DNA of 64,000 nt from Suillus spraguei (Eukaryota > Basidiomycota > Agaricomycetes > Boletales > Suillaceae). The stretch lies in the NCBI GenBank assembly GCA_016800925.1, contig JABCPU010000048.1, positions 186,001-250,000 on the forward strand. The letters are read 5' to 3'. Under the pieces are notes generated by a model, which saw only the letters and a list, made by a program, of their open reading frames with translations, ran no database searches and was not told the DNA's origin. Both the position numbers and the translations under genes were made by a program. This document shows, piece after piece, positions 46,850 through 57,800 of the stretch. Within the stretch, counting starts at the first letter, position 1, and each line of letters begins with the position of its first letter.

Positions 46850-46985
46850 GGCCACCAGTCCGGTCACTATTTTACATCGATAACTTGAAGGTTCGCCTTC
46901 GATGTGTGCCGCTGCGGCACACATCGAAGGCGAATTTCGCCGGGGTGGATATCCACGGTGGATAATTCCCCAGACGGTTATCCAC
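46850..46985. repeat. Inserted palindrome-bearing segment
   Basis: Bases 46892-46934 form a perfect 43-bp hairpin: two 21-bp arms (TTCGCCTTCGATGTGTGCCG then C) around a single T. Immediately after come GTGGATATCCAC (12-bp palindrome) and an inverted pair GTGGATAA / TTATCCAC. The surrounding duplicated sequence (GGTCAATGCC ... CCAGCAGAGAGG) is colinear with 43550-43690 except for this segment, so it looks inserted. No TSD could be fixed. Confidence 0.75.
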
Positions 46986-47626
46986 GGTACACTAGGACTG
47001 CCGCTCGTACCTTGCCAGCAGAGAGGTTTTGGAAAATCGAGTGGCCCGGTAACCGATCTGCTTCATGCCGAGGCCTAACGTTACTTTCCGTTTACATCCG
47101 TGATCATAGGCTTCGTGCGCTTTGACATTATATAGTCGTGTTTTTGTACTTGACCAAGCTTAGATTTTCTCCCAACGGTAAGTAAGCGTCTATAGTTCAT
47201 CCTCTAGTTAATTTAAAAATTCTTATGTTCCTGAGACTAGTCACCCACTCAACCCTTAATACCACATCCCACCGAGTTGGGCCTGAGCCGCAGCTTCTCC
47301 TCTCCACAGCCCTCAGCAAGACAAGAGGTTGACTAGTATACAAAGTGCTCACAATCAGCCCAGGCAGTTGCAGTGAGTATTAGAGTCCATGGATGCTGCG
47401 AGGCTTCGCGTGATGGTAGGTATGTAAAAGTAGTCAGGCTTTGCATGGCGACACAAAGTAGAATACAATCTTGCACAATGTTGACCAGGTACCAGCCTAT
47501 TTTGTTTGATACCACTGGTCACCCAAACCTCACTTGAGTCCGCCGCCACCAAAGTCCTCATCTCACCACGACATTGAGCACCCGATCGAGGTTTCACACA
47601 TTCCGCCATCAACCACACACCACTCA

Positions 47627-47889
47627 CTACGCACACTAACCGGTGCAAAAAAAGACGTACTATCACATCGGTGAGTCATGTGGTTAAATCCAGGACACAA
47701 ACAACTTACGCAGTTTAACTGGGTGCAGCCAAAGCAGTCGTCATCTTTTATACAAAAGATAGGACAAGTATCCTCAGCAGTGTTAACCTCACTGCCAACG
47801 GCAGATATTGATGTGTCAGCGACAGAAGGCATAGCGGATATTGATACTGTCAAAGTAGCAACAGCAGCGAGGACAGAGGAAAAACGCAT
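47627..47889 (-). CDS. Small secreted cysteine-rich protein, copy 3
   Basis: The ATG at 47889 opens MRFSSVLAAVATLTVSISAM, a clear signal peptide. After a Ser/Thr-rich propeptide-like stretch, the mature end is CPIFCIKDDDCFGCTQLNC (CX3CX5CX2CX4C). A GTAAGT donor lies at 47709; splicing to the AG of TTAG (47636-47637) would add Cys-Ala and a stop, giving about 62 residues. A GCTTTATATG block at 47951-47960 gives CATATAAAGC on the coding strand, a probable TATA box. It retains the longest cysteine set of the three copies. It is presumably secreted; function unknown. Confidence 0.7.
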
Positions 47890-48275
47890 CGTTTATGAGG
47901 ATTTAAAAGAGGATCAAGTCAATCTAAAGGGGACAGAAGGAAGACGGCTTGCTTTATATGCTGATTATTGATTGGCGAAGGAACCTATCGACCTGAAATC
48001 CCCTTCGAACAGTTGATATCCACAATATTGCCAGCAGTTTATCGGCGTGGAACAACTTCACGAATTACCATGCGGAGCACGATCAGCTACTTGGATGCAA
48101 TAAGAACAGAATTAACCAGTTAAGAGAGTACGGCCGACCCCTAGTTGCCAAGAGAACCGCACAACCTGGCATAACATCAATTGATTGAAATTTGCGAGGC
48201 TTGCTTGCTCTGAAGATCAGGTTCTGTAAAGCTTTAGTACTGGCGTTGGAAGACATGGGTGAGTGAAAAGCAAGC

Positions 48276-48998
48276 CTAGTCATCCTCATGAAAAATTATT
48301 CGTTGCTCCTGTGCAGTTCGGGGTGCTTCCTCGAGTGGAACCTGCACTGTCTCTAAGTCATCTTGTAAACCCACTTTATCGTGTTCCTCAGCGCCATCCA
48401 CCTCTTCCTCGTCGCTCTCCTCCCCGGGTTTCCTAAACACAAGTTCCTTTCCATTCACTAATCGTCTTTTCTTCAACGGAGCTTCTTGCGTGCTATCTTT
48501 CCCGTCACCTTTCTCTAATGGCTTAACTTTGGCTCTTTCCTTCTTCTTTTGTCGCTTGGCTCGGTTTTTAGCCGTTTTGGCTTCAGCTGTATCCTCCGCT
48601 TCTTTCCGCCTTCTCTCAAACTCTGCTGTTTCAGATTCCTGCCAAATCTTCAGAACATGTTATCTTTATGAAACTGGACCACATACTATTCTCGCTTCAT
48701 CTTCCATTATCTTCAGTCGCTCGTATTCTCTGCGTCTGCTGGCCTTATATACATGAAACTCGCCACTTCCAGCACCAGCACTTGATCCTTGTACATTCTT
48801 CATCATCTCGCGAGCAGGACGAATAGTCTTCTCCTTTGGTGCAGGAGGTACATAGGCAGGCTTCGACGGATCCTTGAGGAGTCGTTCAAGTTGTGACCGC
48901 TGGCGTTCAACAGCGGTGAGTACATGACGTCTCTTAGCCTGATCAGGAGCAGGCGAGGCGGAATGTGAAGCTGATGCGGGAGTGTTTGAGGCTGACAT
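48276..48998 (-). CDS. PRKRIP1-like nuclear protein (DUF1168)
   Basis: Two exons on the minus strand (48998-48687, 48647-48276) separated by a 39-bp intron give 227 residues. The conserved block is in exon 1: LTAVERQRSQLERLLKDPSK, MMKNVQGSSAGAGSGEFHVY and RREYERLKIMEDEARI, the DUF1168/PRKRIP1 signature. Exon 2 is Lys/Arg/Glu-rich (KNRAKRQKKKERAKVK) with nuclear-localisation-like runs, then an acidic tail. Human PRKRIP1 is a spliceosome-associated protein of late (C-type) complexes. A splicing role here is inferred from the family. Confidence 0.85.
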
Positions 48999-49320
48999 GG
49001 ACGACTATGCAAGAGCTTTTGTAAATAGACCACAACAACACACTTCCAAGTCTTCAACAGACTCAGTCAACGACTAACACTATTTGAGCTACAAGTAACT
49101 GGAGATTTTATCGGCATAGGTGGGTACTGAAACCGACTAGTGGTACCGTATCACGAAGTCCGTACTATTGGTTTCTCGAGACGTTGCGTTTTAACGTGTA
49201 TGAGGATAACCTGAGCTGCACTTCTTGCGATACAGGTAATAGTGGGTTGAGACTCTACTTTTGAAACATTGAAGAATCGTCTCAATGGGTTCGAATACAA
49301 GATGTTGCGATTATCATTGA

Positions 49321-50380
49321 TCATACCACTACGAAATTGAAATTAGGGTAATGAACTTACAGCCAAGTGGAAGAACTTACGAAGAACAGCATTTATGCAG
49401 CCATCGTTCTCAGGATTATTGGTAATCTGCGCATACTTCCCGAATACTACCTTACCACCTGTTGTGACCATTCCGAGTTCTGAAACGTTGACCTCGATGA
49501 CAGTACCTTTTGTCAAAACTCCAAGTTGAGTATACATCGGCGACTGTGGATTCTTCTTGACCCCAAGAATTTGAAGCTGGAAAGTGGCCTTCAAGTCCGC
49601 TGCAAGGCAATCAGGTCCCAGTTTGGTATGCGACAAGATATCTAGACTTACGATGAGTAACATTGGCCTTCTTATATCGAAGTGCCATGGGCCGAACAAA
49701 TCTCTCCATCTTGACAGGTTTTCTGGTGAATCCCTCCCCAACAAACGTGGCTTTTGTAACCATCCGCTTCCATGATTTGCTTTTGCTCTTCCCTGTCTTC
49801 ATCACCTTAAACATTTCATCTTCCGCAATCCCTCGAACTTTGGGTAATGGAACCGCAAATTTAGCCGCTTTGTCCTTTCTCTTTTGCTTGATTGCGGATG
49901 ATAGGGCTTTAGCATCTTTCTGGCCTTCACGGTCGAGCAAATACGTAGGTAATGCACCATCCGGAACGGTAGATGTGTCGGCCTGCTTGACATTGCGCTC
50001 ATCGTGAGCTTTGAGGGTCTTTTTGAGTTGAACCTTTTCTGCATGACGTTTCGCATGCAGGATCTTGGCCTTGAGACCGAAGGCTTTCTGGGCTACTGCT
50101 GATGATTTATGAGCAGCACGAGCCTCCTTTTTACGTCTTGAGTCGAGAGCGTTAGCACGGAAAGGCAAAACTGGCATGGAAACTAATCACGCACTTGCGT
50201 TCGTAGTAATCTAATCGTCTACCATGTCGTTTAATGTGTTCTTCGATATACTCGTTCTAAAACTGGAAGTTAGCATATGAAAGCCAGATTTTGTTTACAA
50301 AATATAGTTTACCTGCGGCTATTAACAGAACGGGAGGATGTTAGCAAAGTCTGGAATAAGAAATCGAAGAAACTTGCCAT
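49321..50380 (-). CDS. NSA2: NSA2, pre-60S ribosome biogenesis factor
   Basis: Six exons on the minus strand splice to 260 residues, the normal family length: ATG alone (50380-50378), CCGCAG (50318-50313), 50256-50195, 50136-49652, 49599-49381 and 49328-49321. The product begins [20 protein letters not shown], the invariant NSA2 start, which can only be built with the 6-bp microexon. The first intron has a GC donor (GCAAGT). Other conserved blocks are [56 protein letters not shown] and [14 protein letters not shown] at the end. NSA2 helps process 27S pre-rRNA in nucleolar and nuclear pre-60S particles. Its start is 155 bp from the divergent YIP1 start. Confidence 0.95.
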
Positions 50381-50535
50381 GACTGTGATAGACGAAAGGA
50401 ACACACCGGCAATTGCCGTCGGAGCGCTATGAAAGTTGGCGTCCGCAGGCGAAATGCACAAGTGCCGCCAAACGTGGCACGTCATTTACTTCCAGTTCTT
50501 TATATCTTCTATTCTTCTTCGCCACTAAAACCTTC
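50381..50535. promoter_or_regulatory. Compact divergent promoter of NSA2 and YIP1
   Basis: Only 155 bp separate the two start codons. It contains CAAATGTGGCACGTC-like sequence and a pyrimidine-rich run before the YIP1 ATG (TCTTCTATTCTTCTTC). No TATA box was assigned. Confidence 0.5.
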
Positions 50536-51508
50536 ATGTGGCAGGACTCTGCAAATCAGTATAGCGCGTCGTCGTCACATAGCCAATACTATGGTCAGAC
50601 TCCCCAACAAGGCGTACCCCTTCAATTCTACGCGCCTGGCCCAGATCAAGGGCAGTTCTATCCAGGGTCTCGTTCCAGTCTCGAGGGGAATATGGGTGCA
50701 CATGTGCCAATAGGACAAGGAGGCCCTGCTCCAGCCTTTGGGGGGAATATTCAGCAACAACCGGGAGGGTGGTGGACCGCCTTCGGAACTGGTGGTTTTG
50801 AAGGAGAGCCGCCGTTGCTGGAGGGTGAGTAATTTCCATGAATATATGTTGTTGAGTGACTGAAACATGCGCGCGACAGAATTGGGGATCAACTTCTCTC
50901 ATATACGTGCCAAGTCTATGACAGTTCTCAATCCCTTAAGAGGTGTTGATGAGCGGATAATGGATGATGCAGACCTTGCCGGTCCACTCTTGTTCTTCTT
51001 CTGTTTTGGTGTCCTTTTACTGCTGGTGAGTTTTATTCTTTGATAGTGGTAGTGCGTCTCATCTGGCGTTGATAGTCAGGGAAGCCTCAGTTCGGATATA
51101 TATATGGCTTTGGATTGCTTGGCTCCATCTCAATTTACACCTTACTAAACCTCATGTCGGAAAACGGCATCGATGCATATCGCGTAGTTTCTGTGCTAGG
51201 CTATTGCCTATTGCCAATGGTGGGCGTCGGTGCAATCAGCGTGGTTGTTACATTGGAGTGCGTAATCCAATGCTTTGCTCCCAGTCTTCAATTGTCTTAC
51301 AATCCTATTTCACTGTAGCGGTATCCTTGGCTATGTCCTGTCTTTGTTGTCCATCATATGGTGCACTTTCTCTGCTTCTGGGATATTCGTAGCTGTGTTG
51401 AGGATGTCGGACCAACGTCTTCTCGTCGCATATCCAGTTGCACTTCTCTACGGGTGCTTTGGCTTACTGAGTGTATTTAATGTTGGCGCAGGAAGTACGG
51501 CCAGATAG
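50536..51508 (+). CDS. YIP1: YIP1-family Golgi/ER membrane protein
   Basis: Four exons (50536-50824, 50880-51025, 51076-51257, 51319-51508) give 268 residues. A Gln/Gly/Pro-rich cytosolic N-terminus ends with GFEGEPPLLEELGINFSHI, the conserved YIP1 motif. Then come RAKSMTVLNPLR and five hydrophobic spans (DADLAGPLLFFFCFGVLLLL, FGYIYGFGLLGSISIYTLL, VLGYCLLPMVGVGAISVV, GILGYVLSLLSIIWCTFSA, VAYPVALLYGCFGLLSVF). DLAGPL and GYCLLP are family signatures. YIP1 proteins bind prenylated Rab/Ypt GTPases and act in COPII vesicle formation. It is convergent with CSF1. Confidence 0.93.
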
Positions 51509-51845
51509 ACACTTGCATCACATTTATTTTATTTTCCCTCCCATAACAATGATACTCTTGGGAAACCCGCTGCACTGCATCGTCACCTTCAAAAGCACAC
51601 AGCGTTGTCGAGGGTAAGAACATAAAGGGACATGATGTGTCTATTTGCAGAGGCGAACGAAGAATAAGACTGCTAATGTTGTATTTCCTGGGTTGCTACT
51701 GTATAATATTGTCGAAGAGCATACTGAAGAGGTGTATTACACAATGAAATAAATAAGCGAATTAAATGCTGGTTTTTGGAGGCAAGTAAACTTTCCACAT
51801 TATACCTAACCATGTATCCTATGTATATCACTGTCATAACCTGAT
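51509..51845. other. Intergenic stretch between convergent YIP1 and CSF1
   Basis: 337 bp, AT-rich after 51660, with the 3' ends of both genes. No gene, repeat or hairpin terminator was recognised. Confidence 0.5.
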
Positions 51846-54800
51846 CTAATTTTGACCTATCCCTTTATTGGTTCTTAGCTGTTTCGAGTACAATTTCAGT
51901 AGAGCTTCCATGATTTCCTCCAGAGGAATCGTGGCGTATTCATGAACGTATTGCGGAAGAGAATCCTCGAGGTTGAAACCAGCTGTCTTCATAAAGAACG
52001 GGTGCATAACATCCGGAGTCGCTTCGCCAAGTTGTCGCATAGTCAATCGCTCTATCTTACGATCACGAGTCCTGTATACAACGGCTACATTTTTCATGGC
52101 GGTAGGGGGTGGAAGCAGTGCTGAAGGATCGAGCAGATCTGGTAAGGAACGAGCTTGGGAACTTGGCAACGGGGGGTGTACGAAGAGTTCTGAGGGCAGC
52201 TGAAGAGAAACTGCGGCAGTTGTCTTGAGGCCCAGCGACGGGGCCTTTTCGGGCAGTGGTGGGCTAGACGTAGAGCTAGTTGGATTTGATGCATCTATCT
52301 GAGCAAGGTCCATGTATGGAGGTGGTTCTGTAGCCCCCGCTCTTTTGCGCGATGACAAACCTGCTGTCGCACGCGAGTCTTGGGATCCCTGAACCTGTTC
52401 CAGTTCCCTGGTCAGGTTCTTGCGAAGGCCGGTGAGCCACGAATATAACGCTACGTTGAGCGAAATATAGATGTCCTCGTACTCCTTGGTGCCTTTGCCT
52501 CGCACGAACGAACTGTAGAACTTGTAGTCTATGTACTTGACAAGTTCTTCGAACACCTCGTCGGTGAACATTAGCATATTCATCGCGGGCAGACCCACGA
52601 TGTTTGCCTCTGTTGGATGCTTGAATAATTGATCCACCCAAGCTTTGTGGTCAGACACTACTATAGTTGACGGGAGAAGTGGCTGAGGCTGGCTGAACTT
52701 GGAAATAGTCAAGGCCGTGAACGATAAACGGATCTCCCTATGAGGTGGGTTTTCATCTATTACCACACGCTCCAGGCTCGCATGAACATCACGTCCGATG
52801 AATTGTGCAAGCTCGGTGTCACCCATAGTGCGAGGGAAAAGGACAAGCCGAAGGGTCTCCAAGCGGAAGCTCAACTGCTGGCGAATTCTGTGGGACAGTT
52901 CTGCATCTGCTTCCTTGAATCGGTTGCGAGCGGAATGGAAGAATGCCGAAGCGACTTCGGTGAGTGGATTGTCCGGCTTGGGCAATTGCGTAGCACGGAA
53001 AGCGGCTGATTCATGACTTGCGCCCTCACGCTGCGCGGCAATATTGGCCTGGAACTTGTTGGCATACATCAGGACCTTCGGTATGGTGGCGATGGTAGCA
53101 AGAACAATGATCTCCTCGCCATTGACTGTGAATGTAAGCAGCAAGGGCCGGTCTTGTCCTCTGTTTGCGGAGGAAACGAGTGACCAATCATCGTGGATAT
53201 CCACTTGCACGGGATCAGCCCTGAGGATACTCGGGGATCAGACCAAGATACGGCGAGACATAATAGTAATAATTACCTGTAAATCAACAGTCGTTGGTGG
53301 TCTGACTCGAGCTCAGCACTTAAAGGACCGCTGGTCATGCTGAGTTCGAGCATCCTAGCTATCTGTGAATCGTCGGACAAGGCGCCTTCGTTCCTGCGGA
53401 TCGTCTGAAAGACGCAGTCGGGTACATGCATGTGACCCGCGACGTTTCCCTTGGCAAGGATGTAAACATTTGCCACTGACAGCGATACCTCAGTTGACGT
53501 TTGAGATAAACGCATTCGCGTAACTGCGCTCTGGAGATCCAGAGCTACATTGCTGATGGACTGTCCCAAATCTACTTCCAAGTGGATTTGGCGAATGCGA
53601 ATTATGAGCACAGTAGTGACTTCTTGTTTCACCACAGGAGTGGCAACCAAAGAAGAGACTGTTGGCGGGCGTGATTTGTCAGAGCTTGCATGTTCTGCGG
53701 CAAACAAAGGGATACGATCGAGCCAAACAGCCTTGAAACATAAAACATCTTGCAGGCGGGAGAAACGCACACCACCAGAAATATCTGTATCTACCACCAG
53801 GGAAATTGTACTGTCGATATTGCCAGTACGGTCTTCGTTCTTGGTAAAAGCAAGGAAAAATGCGAGATTGCGAGCTGCGATATTGACGCAGTCGTCACTC
53901 AAAAACCCGTGCTTGAGGCCAATCGTGAGACCGTCCACAGAGCCCATCAATGTCAAGTTGTGGGCACCCGGTGAGATGTTCATAAGGAAACCGCCGCTTT
54001 CCCAGCGTAAAGCCGCTGCTACATTGACATCCGGATGACAAGTCAATTCGAGCGTGGACTTATCTATGCGGAGACTGAAGGTGATTTGCAAACTCGATGA
54101 TGCCTCGGATAAATTCTCCAGACGGCTCGAGGTCAGCAGCGGGGATGGTTCGTCTTCCGCAGGAGATGGCGCGATGAGAAGCGTATTTCCTCGGCTAGTT
54201 TTGCGCAAACGCAACTGCACGTAATCGACGATTTCAGTCATGAAAGGGAGAAGACTTGGTCTCAAAGTGTTTTGGCTAGAATGAATGGTGCTTTTGAATA
54301 TCAGGACTGCAGGACTGGTTCGTACACCTGAAGCACGATATTCAACCAAAACAGAGACTACAGGAAGCTTCAGCGTCTCCTGCTCTGGACGCAGCTGGCT
54401 GTCCAACGATTGGTGAGTACCCAGAGGCGAGGCCTGTGTACTTTTTGCATCGCTGTAAACGTGCACTTCTCCGCTCTGGAAGACCATATTTGCAAAGATA
54501 CTCGACGCCGAAACATCTTGCTGTCCGCCTTGTGGTGAAACATCATCCCTTGCAAGGTCAGCGTGCGATATAGTAGTACGAGGGAGGCTTGCGGCGATGC
54601 GAATCATTCTTTCTCTTCCTTGACGGTACACATCAATGAGCGAGAATATGTAATCAGGGATGTTTGAGTCCAAGTCCAGGATGAACCCACTGACGTCTCC
54701 AGAGAACCAGATATGACGACTGAGCAAAGAAGTGTCGGATCGTAGCCGCGCGGTCATGTAGGGGTACACCAGCTGGTTTCGGCTTCTATGCTTGTCTGCT

Positions 54801-57800
54801 GCGAAGTCTTCGGATGAAGATTGCCTAAAACTAAGGCACCATGATGAGGAATAAGTATGATGAGCTCACTGGAGTGCCGCTAAGTCTTACCTGGGCACAA
54901 ATAGGAAGGAAGGTCTTTAGTTGACATCTCGCCCGCTTCTCCTCTCTGTGCGCTAAACTTGATGCGTCGAACAGCGAACAGGAAAGCCCTGACTGAAGGG
55001 CCGTCACGGGAACTCGTCCGGGGAAGCTCCAGCGTTTGTTCAAGACTGAGGGGGAAGGCCACTCCAATCTCGTGAATGACTACATCTATGGTATGTTCGC
55101 TAAACCAGGAGGGCCTTTGGTCACGACTGGCCTCGCTCGTTCCTACATCGAACGTTTTCAAAACACTACGAGTCTTTTCCTTGAACGCTGCTAACTCCGC
55201 AGCTCGCTGATCTCTCCGAATAAGCAATTCAGCCTGGAAAATGTTGAGCAATAAAGCCAATGCCGAAGATGATGTCGTACTTGTTGATGGTCTAAAAAGT
55301 CACCAATCTCTCCTATAGAACTGGGTTGCATCACTGCATGGATCTTTGGAACACGGAACTCCAATCTGTGGATATCTCCCCTAGCACGAAGATCCACGAT
55401 AAGAAACGCAGATCGATGGTTCCGATTGAACGTGGTCTCTCGTGACACAACGTCCGCTCTAGGTGCAAGCGACAAGGCCAGGTCACAAAGCCTGATTTGC
55501 CATGCAATAACCAAATCGCTGCTAGATATATCTCCACCAACATCTTCGCATTCTAGATAGGAGGTCGAGGATCGACCTTCAAGTCCAAGTCTGAATCCCT
55601 TCACATTGACATGTCCACTGAATGATAGAGAGGATCGCGATGTATTTGGTGTCGGTCCAGACGGATTAGACCTTCGTTGGCGAGTTTGGTGTATCAGGTC
55701 CATCAAATCAGCAAAATCTTGACCGAATTTCTGTTGGATGACGAGAAGTGTATCCCAGTGTGAAGGCTTGATTAAAACATCAAAAAAGTCCACTGAGGCA
55801 AGGATTTTGACGAATGCGCGGCCGTGGCGTCCTGTCAATGAGAGCGAAGGTAGCTTGACCTTGATGCGTGGCATATCCGTATGATCATCAGTGGACTGTA
55901 ATTTGTATGAAATGCCCAACGTTTGTGAGCCAAATTGGATGCCAAAGGACGTAGACGACTTAGGTCCTGACCCGCTTGGCGAGAAAAGGAATATAGTCAG
56001 ATCGTGTATGTTCCATGATAACCACGTCCCTCGCATGACCTGAAGAGACACGCCAAATTCTGAAATACGTCCCGTAACATGGGCCACTAATGCGTTCTTC
56101 TTAGCAGCGCGAGGGTGAGTCGGTACTGTCTGTGCACTATCCCCCGTTCCTTCCTTCAATTCGGCTAGAAAAGCTCGTGTAGTGGCTTCAATGCCTGGAA
56201 AAAAGTCCGCTTGCCATTCTTCCATGAAATGGTAAAGACGAAGGGCGCTGCGAGGTACGGAAATAGCTGTATTGGATAAAAGGAATGCGAGGCGAATAGT
56301 ACTCGCGGATGATTCCTGCCGCCAAAGTAAGTTGAGCTTGCCAGAGGAAAAAGTCAAGGAAGCAAGAACATCCCGATCCCGGGCCCAAATTCCTGGGGCA
56401 ATGCCGGTAGCCCTTGCACGTATGAAAGCGTCGCTGAAACTAGTAGTGCAACTGACAGAGTAAACCTCATTGTGCATCAACGGATCGACTCGTTTGAGTG
56501 ATGTGAAAAAGATGTTTGCATTCATGGCCCCGATCTCGAATGCAAGTTTTTCAGCCGCAGCACGGATGTTAACACGGCGAAGGGCGACCGTGAAAATGAG
56601 ATGAGACGGGCCAGAGTTTGGAAGGGCTTGATTGGAGACTGGCTTCCATTTACTTGATACCCTCCGTAGGCGAAGTACAGATTGTGCGAAGACCATCAAG
56701 TAAGGGGATACGGTGACATTAACGTCACTGATGGCGAGAGTGCATACAGTCTGTGGAATGACAATAGTATCATGGTTTGCCAGGGAAGGGCTCTGTGACT
56801 GTAATTGGACTCCTTCCAAAGGGACCAGCTTTGAAGAGCGAAGCTGTAGAGCACAAGAGCTGATGTCCAGGCGACTAGTGGATGCTGGCAACTTATCTGC
56901 AATGGTGATGCTGACAAGATCTGCAGTAAAGTTGATGGAGCCAATGATAAGTCGCGCGCTAATCATGGACTTGGGGGATGTATGCGGGTGAATCATTTCC
57001 AACGGACTGGTATACCTTCCTTGGAGGACTCTAAGTCTAACATGAGCTCTGCGAGACACGAATCCACCAAAGCCTTGACATCATGTGCCGCAATGAATCG
57101 GTCCTTGCCATTTGTGCCAATATCTCCTCGAAGGCGGGCGAACTGGAGTGCAGTTCGTAAATGGAATAGAAACTTGTATGTAGCATGTGTCCGGAGAGCT
57201 TGGGGGTGACCCCGTTGGACGAGGAAAGAAGGTTGAATGGTCGAAAGTGGATCGACGGCTGCCCTATTCTGAGTGAGATCTAGAGTATGGTAGACAATCT
57301 CAGAAAAACGGGTAGTTGAGCCAGACTGCACAGTGAGATCGAGTAAGAGGTCCCGCGAATCCTGTTCCAGCGCTTGAAACGTGGCGACAGCGTACTCAAG
57401 GCTAATGGGTTGAAGTTCCAATGCAAAGCAGCCAACAGAGATGCTGGCATGATTCTGCGTGACATCCAGTTGGAGGCGACGAAAAGATAATATTGGGCTG
57501 TTTCCGAGCGAACATTTGGAACCAACTCCCGCGTTATCCACCACTCCTACAGTCGTTTCAGATATTTCTAGATGGTAAGCCGATTTTTGAGCTCCTTGAG
57601 ACATGGCAAGGTGGCATCCGGAAGCCAAACAGTTGATTGTGATCATGGAGTCTCTTTGAGCTGATGATTCATTGAAGGAGGAACTTAGGCAGGATATATG
57701 TTCCAGTACTTGTAGACGAGCGGACCTTATGGTGATGTCGAAGGCCGTCGAAAGGGGGGGACCTGGCGAGTCACCGAACTTTGCCATGTGGCTCGCCATC

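Noticed and set aside
49611..50177. NSA2 start at the Met at 50177
   Set aside because: This Met lies in an intron; the conserved N-terminal exon and microexon upstream restore the invariant family start and the normal length.
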